NCBI GenBank assembly: GCA_964635015.1
Contig: CAZWMS010000032.1
Location: 1-16,704 of the forward strand
Reading direction: 5' to 3'
Length of the DNA stretch: 16,704 nucleotides
From: CAJWPI01 sp964635015
GTDB taxonomy: Bacteria > Pseudomonadota > Gammaproteobacteria > Magnimaribacterales > Magnimaribacteraceae
Part shown: positions 1 through 4,920 of the stretch, in pieces
How positions within the stretch are numbered: position 1 is the first letter of the stretch
How the letters are laid out: the number at the start of each line of letters is the position of its first letter
Notes under the pieces: generated by a model
What the model saw: only the letters and a program-made list of their open reading frames with translations
Databases searched by the model: none
Told to the model about the DNA's origin: nothing
Translations under genes and position numbers: made by a program

Positions 1-173
1 AAGAGATAGAATCTCCACCAGGAGGGATTTTAGATCAGTGGATGCAACAAGTACCTCTTAATAGGGCAGGAGAACCAGACGAACTATTTCAGGTGGTAGC
101 TTTCCTAGCATCTGACAATGCTGGGTATATAAGTGGTCAATCTATTCCAGTAGATGGTGGCTACTCAGCTTAA
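1..173 (+). CDS. SDR-family oxidoreductase, C-terminal fragment (5' end outside window)
   Basis: The reading frame starting at base 3 is open from the window edge to a TAA at 171-173 and encodes 56 residues. It contains PLNRAGEPDEL, then VVAFLASDNAGYISGQ and VDGGYSA. This is the standard C-terminus of classical short-chain dehydrogenases: the substrate-loop/helix region, the 'FLAS...YITGQ' strand and the final 'VDGG'. SDRs of this type are NAD(P)-dependent cytosolic enzymes that interconvert alcohols and ketones. The nucleotide-binding and catalytic parts lie upstream of the window, so cofactor and substrate cannot be judged. The next SDR starts only 12 bp downstream on the same strand, so the two are likely co-transcribed. 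The family call is secure; the substrate is unknown. Confidence 0.9.
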   Translation, partial: EIESPPGGILDQWMQQVPLNRAGEPDELFQVVAFLASDNAGYISGQSIPVDGGYSA

Positions 174-185
174 ACTTGAAGCTGA

Positions 186-911
186 ATGAATTTCCTCAAC
201 AAAAAAGTTTTAATCATAGGTGGAAGCAGTGGCATCGGTAGAGGTATTGCCAATTGTTTCCTAAATCTTGAGGCTGAAGTTTGTATAACTGGTACAAAAG
301 CATCACTATCCAAATATGATGTTGATGATCCAGTTTCTGAAAAATGTAATTATTTCCAGCTTAACTTGCTTAAAGACAGTGCTCTTGATAATTTTATTCT
401 ACCTTTTGAAACATTAAATGTTCTGATATGTTCGCAAGGCACTGTTAAATATGGACGCAAGGAGTTTGAATTGGAAGTATTTCGCGAGGTTTTAGATGTA
501 AATCTAGCTTCTATGATGGCTTGTTGCCAGAAGTTTAAGCCTCTATTAGAAGAAAGTATTGGAAATATCATAATGTTGGGATCAGGAGCTAGTTATAGAG
601 CGGTTAAGGGAAATCCTGCCTATTCGGCTTCCAAAGGAGGAATTCTTACTTTAATAAAAACTTTAGCTGATGCTTGGGCAGAAAAAGGGATTAGAGTGAA
701 TGGGCTAGCACCAGGGTTTGTTGCAACAAAACTTACTGAGATTACTTTCAATCATAAAGAAAGGTACCAATCTTCTTTAAAAAGCATACCAATGGGAAGG
801 TGGGGTAATCCAGAAGAAATTGGTGATGCTGCTTGTTTTTTAGCAAGTGAAAAGGCTAGCTATATCACAGGTCAAATGATTACAGTAGACGGAGGTTTAG
901 GTTTATCATAG
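186..911 (+). CDS. SDR-family NAD(P)-dependent oxidoreductase
   Basis: A 241-residue classical short-chain dehydrogenase, full length for the family, expected in the cytosol and oxidising or reducing an alcohol/ketone pair. The N-terminus carries the Rossmann glycine motif GGSSGIG (G12, G16, G18). The catalytic residues are N106 (VNLAS), S133 (LGSGAS), Y146 and K150 (YSASK), followed by the PG motif (LAPGF, about 175-179) and the closing YITGQ...VDGG. One oddity is that the usual NNAG motif after strand 4 reads CSQG (82-85). The ATG at 186 is chosen because the Rossmann fold begins immediately after it and the previous gene ends 12 bp upstream; no strong ribosome-binding site is visible. Substrate is not predictable; the neighbours suggest a catabolic alcohol dehydrogenase. 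Confidence 0.92.
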   Translation: MNFLNKKVLIIGGSSGIGRGIANCFLNLEAEVCITGTKASLSKYDVDDPVSEKCNYFQLNLLKDSALDNFILPFETLNVLICSQGTVKYGRKEFELEVFREVLDVNLASMMACCQKFKPLLEESIGNIIMLGSGASYRAVKGNPAYSASKGGILTLIKTLADAWAEKGIRVNGLAPGFVATKLTEITFNHKERYQSSLKSIPMGRWGNPEEIGDAACFLASEKASYITGQMITVDGGLGLS

Positions 912-934
912 TTTTTTTTAATGATGGAGTTGAT

Positions 935-1855
935 ATGAGTTCAAAAGAAAATCAGATAGTTATTCAACATCAAAAGGATCTATTAGAAGTATTTGGTTCT
1001 GTTGTGGATGAAAGAATAGGCATGAAGCACTCTCGTTATGTTATAGATGATTATTTTAATGCCGATGAATCTATAAGACCTTGTTGTGCTGCAGTTCCTG
1101 TTAGTGCAGAGGGTATATACGGTCTCTGGTTGGCAGCTGAAGGAGCCGACCCTAATAAGCGTATTCTTTATTTACATGGAGGAGGCTATATCTTGGGGTC
1201 CTTAAGAGGTTATCAAAGCTTAGGCAGTCATCTTTCAAGTGCTACCGGAGCAAGTGTACTACTAATAGATTATCGTTTGGCTCCTGAAGATAAATTTCCG
1301 GCCTGTATTGAGGATGTTAAGACTGCATTTAACTGGATGTCAGAAAACGGACCTGGTGGTGTCGGTTCTGCTGATAAAACTTATATAGCCGGCGACTCTG
1401 CAGGGGGTGGTTTAAGTTTAGCTTCTACCTTAGCTATGAGAGATGAGGGGCTGTCTCTTCCAGATGGAGTAATTGCTTTGTCTCCTTGGACCGAACTTGA
1501 TCCTACCTCAACTTCTTTTGAAGAAAACAATGAAACTGATCCATTCTTATCTAGGGAAGGAATCACGGGAATGGCTGATGCTTATGTAAATTCACCAGAA
1601 GAAAAGATAAACCCTCTAGCTTCACCTTTGTTTGCATCTTTTAAAAACTTTCCTAACTTATTAATACAAGTCGGAAGTAGAGAAATGTTACTTGATGATT
1701 CAAAAAGAGTTGCACAGAAAGCGAAAGAAGAAGGATGTCAAGTTGACTTGCAAGTCTGGGAGGATATGGTTCATGTTTGGCAGGGATATGCACCTTTTTT
1801 GCCCGAAGCTTTAGAAGCATTGGAATCCATAGGAAATTTCGTCAATGGGGATTAA
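935..1855 (+). CDS. Alpha/beta hydrolase, HSL family (family IV esterase)
   Basis: A 306-residue carboxylester hydrolase of the hormone-sensitive-lipase-like Abhydrolase_3 group, with no signal peptide and so probably cytosolic. The oxyanion-hole motif HGGG lies at 81-84, the nucleophile elbow GDSAG at 153-157 (Ser155) and the catalytic His at 280 (MVHVW). The acid position sits in SREMLLDD, where the usual DPLxD is replaced by E-M-L-L-D. This makes Glu250 the likely third member of the triad, with Asp254 as the second conserved acid. An N-terminal cap region (about 1-70) is present as in the family. It follows the SDR gene by 23 bp, and GATGGAG at 923-929 is a reasonable ribosome-binding site for the ATG at 935. 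It probably cleaves short acyl esters; the actual substrate is unknown. Confidence 0.92.
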   Translation: MSSKENQIVIQHQKDLLEVFGSVVDERIGMKHSRYVIDDYFNADESIRPCCAAVPVSAEGIYGLWLAAEGADPNKRILYLHGGGYILGSLRGYQSLGSHLSSATGASVLLIDYRLAPEDKFPACIEDVKTAFNWMSENGPGGVGSADKTYIAGDSAGGGLSLASTLAMRDEGLSLPDGVIALSPWTELDPTSTSFEENNETDPFLSREGITGMADAYVNSPEEKINPLASPLFASFKNFPNLLIQVGSREMLLDDSKRVAQKAKEEGCQVDLQVWEDMVHVWQGYAPFLPEALEALESIGNFVNGD

Positions 1856-1928
1856 TATTTGAAATGTTTAAAGAATGGATAGTCTATTAAGTTTCATTAC
1901 TTTAACATCCTTATCACTGTTAATTACA

Positions 1929-3941
1929 TTAGGGGTTGTTTTGTAATTCAAATACGTATACAGCATTTCCACCTTCCGGTTGATATATATCTGGGCTTAC
2001 TACAGAACTCATGGCACGAAAAACGCCTAATCCAGTTTGAACTGCAATAAATTGTTTTCCATTCACCCCATATGTAATAGGGAATCCGTGTAGAGCAGAT
2101 CCTAGAGTTGTATCCCATAAAAGTTTTCCTGTTTTAGTGTCAAAAGCCATAAATTTTCTATCTAAGTCCCCTATAAATGTTAAACCCCCAGATGTAGTTA
2201 AAGATCCAGTTAAAAACATAGCATTTTGTTCATATTGCCAAATCTTTTCCATATTTTTTATGTCTATTGTTACTAGTTTACCCACCTTGCCATTTGTATT
2301 ATCCATTTTATAGCTTCTAGAATTTCCACCATATCCACCACCGCCTTCTTTACGCTCAACATATCTTCCGATCATATCGGAACACAGCTGATGAATGGGT
2401 ATAACCATTAGATGGCTTTCTGGGTCGTAAGATACAGCTTGCCAATTGTGTCCGCCATATATTCCTGGGCAAGCAGAAAATGGCGTATCAATTTTTGAGA
2501 ATAAAATATCGTCTCTGTAGAATACCTTGCCCATCTTTCTATCAACTTTTTTGTAAATATTCTGATTAATTGTTTCCTTTAGGTCTATAAAGTTTCCTTT
2601 TTCTCTGTCGAGCTTCCAAAGAATGCCATCCTTACCTATTGTTAGTAATAATTTTTTGTCATCAATATCTACTAAGATTCTCTCGAAACCAACTTCCATG
2701 TCTATAGTTTCTCCTTGGATATGCTGAAAAAACCATAGTATTTTGCCTGTTTGGGGATCCATAGCTAAGGTTGAGTTTGTATATAGAGCCTTTTCGTTTG
2801 GTGACATCCCCCTACTTGCAGCAACCCATGGTTTGGCTTGCGATGTGCCAATGTAAAAAATATTAAGTTCAGGATCATAACTTCCAGCTATCCATGTATC
2901 TGACCCTGCTCGAAATATATCAGGAGTGTTTCCCCATGAAGAGCCATTAATATCTCCAGAAAGCGCAATCGTAGATGTTCTCCATATCTCTTTCCCTGAA
3001 TCTGGGTCATGTCCTGTTATGAAACAACCAGCTTCAATATATCTTTCGCACCCATTAATACCAGAAATAACTACTCCATTTGCAATAATTGGACCACTAG
3101 AATGTGTGTATCCATCTTTATAGTCAGCTTTTACATTCTTCCACAAAAGCTTCCCTGTTCTTATATCAAGGGCTATTAATGCGGCGTCATAAGTTGCCAT
3201 ATAAACTTTGTCTTTATATATGGCTATATTTTTTGTTGGTCCCCCTAAAAGCATCGAATCTTTTGGATAAGGATATTTATATTCCCATATAAGTTTTCCA
3301 TTTGCTGCATTTATTGCCTGGATCATATTCCCTGGATGTGTAAGGAACATAACACCTTGAGATACAAGCGGAGTTCCTTGGTTGCTCCCTTCATTCATGG
3401 TCAGAGACCAGGATAGTGTCAATTTTTGAACATTGTCCTTATTAATTTGTTCTAAAGGGCTATATCCAAATCCTAAAGGAGTCCTCCTCCATGAGGTCCA
3501 ATCATTTTCTACTGGGTAGTTTATATCTTTGTCACTAATATCTTTGAAATTCTTAATAACCCTATTCTCAAAGAGTGACTTTCTTTCTTCGGGCTTGTCA
3601 ACAGTACTGGGGTCACTAAAAACAACCCAATCTTGATTGTTATCACTTTCTTTATTATTGAAATTCAAAATGTAACTAGTTATGTTTGAATAATCTTCTT
3701 TTTGTATAACTCCAATTTTTCCAGGCGGCATTGTTGATATTGTTACTTGATAAAGTTTTTTTTCATTTTGTCCTAGATTCTTAAAGAAATTCTCGTCAGA
3801 TAAACTTGATCCATGAGCGGTTCCTTGAAGTTTAAAACCATGACATTCAGCACAATATTTTTCATAGCTGATCTTTCCATGCTCTATATCAGAATCATTG
3901 AGCATGGGTTCTGTGAATGCGCTGTTGTGAAGAATAGCCAT
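1929..3941 (-). CDS. Exported PQQ-dependent dehydrogenase with N-terminal cytochrome c domain
   Basis: Numbered from the ATG at 3941 (670 residues). Residues 25-95 form a cytochrome c domain with haem motif CAECH (30-34) and a likely axial Met71 in TMPPG. Residues 145-670 form a PQQ beta-propeller with repeated 'ALD..TGKLLW' blades. It should oxidise an alcohol or sugar in the periplasm and pass electrons through its own haem. Aligned by eye to methanol dehydrogenase (MxaF), E299, W350 and D414 match Glu177, Trp243 and Asp303. Asn261 is replaced by Gln368, and the vicinal Cys-Cys next to PQQ is missing (LLGGPTKN, 231-238). The haem domain is N-terminal, whereas quinohaemoprotein alcohol dehydrogenases carry it C-terminally. 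The ATG form has no signal peptide; translation more likely begins at an ATT at 3968, adding 9 residues that complete one (see the separate entry). Substrate unknown. Confidence 0.9.
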   Translation of the reverse strand: MAILHNSAFTEPMLNDSDIEHGKISYEKYCAECHGFKLQGTAHGSSLSDENFFKNLGQNEKKLYQVTISTMPPGKIGVIQKEDYSNITSYILNFNNKESDNNQDWVVFSDPSTVDKPEERKSLFENRVIKNFKDISDKDINYPVENDWTSWRRTPLGFGYSPLEQINKDNVQKLTLSWSLTMNEGSNQGTPLVSQGVMFLTHPGNMIQAINAANGKLIWEYKYPYPKDSMLLGGPTKNIAIYKDKVYMATYDAALIALDIRTGKLLWKNVKADYKDGYTHSSGPIIANGVVISGINGCERYIEAGCFITGHDPDSGKEIWRTSTIALSGDINGSSWGNTPDIFRAGSDTWIAGSYDPELNIFYIGTSQAKPWVAASRGMSPNEKALYTNSTLAMDPQTGKILWFFQHIQGETIDMEVGFERILVDIDDKKLLLTIGKDGILWKLDREKGNFIDLKETINQNIYKKVDRKMGKVFYRDDILFSKIDTPFSACPGIYGGHNWQAVSYDPESHLMVIPIHQLCSDMIGRYVERKEGGGGYGGNSRSYKMDNTNGKVGKLVTIDIKNMEKIWQYEQNAMFLTGSLTTSGGLTFIGDLDRKFMAFDTKTGKLLWDTTLGSALHGFPITYGVNGKQFIAVQTGLGVFRAMSSVVSPDIYQPEGGNAVYVFELQNNP

Positions 3942-4096
3942 TAGAAGAGATATATAAAAGACTTTAATTTTTGTATCCTCCTACTTAAATTAATAAGCAA
4001 TGTTGACAGTACAGTTAACCAAATAACGATTATAAACAACCCTACTGTAACAGAGGTTAAAAAATTTTTTGGTAAACTTGATATTTTCTTTAACAT
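3941..4096 (-). CDS. Small single-pass membrane protein (51 aa), overlapping the PQQ dehydrogenase start
   Basis: The minus-strand frame from the ATG at 4096 to the TAA at 3943-3941 encodes 51 residues. The start is basic (MLKKISSLPK), a long hydrophobic stretch follows (about 12-37, including VGLFIIVIWLTVLSTLLI), then SRRIQKLK. This is the pattern of a single transmembrane helix with a positive cytoplasmic flank. Its stop overlaps the downstream ATG as TAATG, and its Arg39-Arg40 codons are the AGGAGG used as the dehydrogenase's ribosome-binding site, so the two genes would be tightly coupled. No ribosome-binding site is seen in front of the ATG at 4096. An alternative is a longer protein beginning at the ATG at 4145 in another frame, joined by a one-base shift at the A6T6 run at 4059-4070. 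I do not recognise the family. A membrane anchor or partner of the dehydrogenase is a guess. Confidence 0.45.
   Translation of the reverse strand: MLKKISSLPKNFLTSVTVGLFIIVIWLTVLSTLLINLSRRIQKLKSFIYLF
3966..3982 (-). promoter_or_regulatory. Perfect AGGAGG ribosome-binding site plus probable ATT start codon of the PQQ dehydrogenase
   Basis: On the minus strand AGGAGG occupies 3982-3977. Eight bases later comes ATT (3968-3966), in frame with the PQQ dehydrogenase. The frame is closed upstream by a TAG at 3983-3981. Between that stop and the ATG at 3941 there are 13 codons, none of them ATG, GTG, TTG or CTG. Starting at the ATT adds (M)KVFYISLL, which joins MAILHNSAFTEP into a typical Sec signal peptide: a lysine, about 11 hydrophobic residues, then a small-residue cleavage region. 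The ATG at 3941 has no ribosome-binding site nearby. AUU starts are known, the classic case being infC. Alternatively a single-base difference hides an ATG here, or the ATG at 3941 is used by coupling. Confidence 0.6.
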
Positions 4097-4168
4097 GAGC
4101 TTTTACTGACAAATCGTGAATGGTTTCTTTTAAAATAGCCTTCATGTCTTGCTTTTAGAGTAGTTAAG

Positions 4169-4210
4169 AAGGGTGTAAACAGTTCCAATTTTTAACCAGA
4201 AGCTAGACAA
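4169..4210. repeat. Direct repeat copy 1 (upstream of the shikimate-kinase-like gene)
   Basis: The segment 4171-4210 matches 4841-4880 at 32 of 40 positions, at an offset of exactly 670 bp. The shared core is GTTCCAATTTTTAACCA (4182-4198) followed by AAGCT. Read on the minus strand, this copy encodes S-F-W-L-K-I-G-T-V-Y-T-L at 4204-4169. It lies about 70 bp upstream of the kinase gene's ATG. It resembles no RNA gene or insertion-sequence end that I recognise. Confidence 0.75.
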
Positions 4211-4230
4211 CTCGTTCAGATTTGTATAAT
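4204..4230 (+). promoter_or_regulatory. Possible sigma-70-type promoter for the shikimate-kinase-like gene
   Basis: TAGACA at 4204-4209 resembles a -35 box with one mismatch to TTGACA. A perfect TATAAT lies at 4225-4230. The spacer is 15 bp, shorter than the preferred 17, which weakens the call. A transcript would begin near 4237 and leave a leader of about 44 bases before the ATG at 4281. The -35-like hexamer overlaps the end of repeat copy 1, so the repeat could be part of the promoter or its control region. In an AT-rich gap a chance TATAAT is quite possible. Confidence 0.35.
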
Positions 4231-4280
4231 GCTCATATCTGAAGCAATTAAAGTTTTGTTTGTTAGAGATAAAAATAGAA

Positions 4281-4781
4281 ATGAATAATTCAATATCATT
4301 AATAGGCATGGCAGGGGCGGGTAAATCCTCTATAGGGAAAAAATTAGCTAAACTTTTGAAGTTTAACTTTGTAGATAGCGACTCACTGATTGAAAAAAAA
4401 CGTGGTGAATCTTTGAAGGATATTCTTAATAAAAAAGGGAATATAAAATTCAAAGAAATTGAAGAAAGTACTTTGCTTTCAGTTGAATTTAAACAAATAG
4501 TCTTAGCCACTGGAGGTAGTGCAGTGTTTTCTGATACTGCTATGGATCACATTAAAGAAAATTCTATTGTGATATATCTTGAAGTATCCTATGAAAATAT
4601 ATTAGCTCGCATATCAAATTTTTCTGAAAGAGGCCTACTTAAAAGATCAAACCAAACTATTCAAGAGACTTACAAAGAGAGAGAAGAACTGTATCATCAA
4701 TATGCTGATTATATTGTTCAAAACAATGAGGAAATTGATTCTTGTTTAAACAAAATAGTCGCTTTAATTAAACAAGTTTAA
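4281..4781 (+). CDS. Shikimate-kinase-like P-loop small-molecule kinase with altered substrate pocket
   Basis: A 166-residue protein of the AroK/AroL fold, full length for the family and cytosolic. The P-loop GMAGAGKS is at 9-16, the D-S-D motif at 32-34, the lid arginine at R117 (SERGLL), and R134 with Y138 in EREELY, as in shikimate kinases. Two substrate-contact features differ. The arginine of the 'GFRxxE' motif that grips shikimate (Arg58 in E. coli AroK) is Lys58 here (FKEIE), and the GGG motif is G-G-S (78-80). It stands alone rather than beside aroB, so it may be a paralogue acting on another hydroxylated small molecule. The ATG at 4281 is chosen because the first strand (ISLIG) follows at once; an in-frame TTG at 4260 would add seven residues not typical of the family. 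ATP-dependent kinase is fairly sure, shikimate as substrate is not. Confidence 0.8.
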   Translation: MNNSISLIGMAGAGKSSIGKKLAKLLKFNFVDSDSLIEKKRGESLKDILNKKGNIKFKEIEESTLLSVEFKQIVLATGGSAVFSDTAMDHIKENSIVIYLEVSYENILARISNFSERGLLKRSNQTIQETYKEREELYHQYADYIVQNNEEIDSCLNKIVALIKQV

Positions 4782-4838
4782 GGAATCATCCATATCTAAG
4801 ATGCAATATCTAAATAGTTTTTTGAAGGAAAAGGAATT

Positions 4839-4880
4839 TAGGGTATAGGCGGTTCCAATTTTTAACCAAAAGCTCTACCA
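4839..4880. repeat. Direct repeat copy 2 (upstream of the GH2 gene)
   Basis: This is the second copy of the element at 4169-4210, with the same 17-base core at 4852-4868. Its minus-strand reading over 4874-4839 is S-F-W-L-K-I-G-T-A-Y-T-L, with a TAG codon directly before it. It lies in the 139-bp gap between the kinase gene and the GH2 gene, ending about 40 bp before the GH2 ATG. Nothing else in that gap is recognised. Confidence 0.75.
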
Positions 4881-4920
4881 CCTAGTTATATTGAATTTTC
4901 CTTAAATCTGTTAAATTAGA

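Noticed and set aside
4260..4280. TTG start for the kinase gene
   Set aside because: It would add seven residues before the point where the family begins; the ATG at 4281 fits better and there is no ribosome-binding site favouring TTG.
4142..4510. 122-codon ORF antisense to the kinase gene
   Set aside because: Mostly the complement of a well-supported P-loop kinase; only its last dozen codons coincide with the repeat, treated separately.
4839..4886. Possible tRNA (minus-strand GGTGGTAGAGC resembles a D-arm)
   Set aside because: No matching 5' half of the D-stem, no five-base-pair anticodon stem with a sensible loop and no T-arm GTTCRA or CCA end could be found; the other repeat copy lacks the D-arm-like part.
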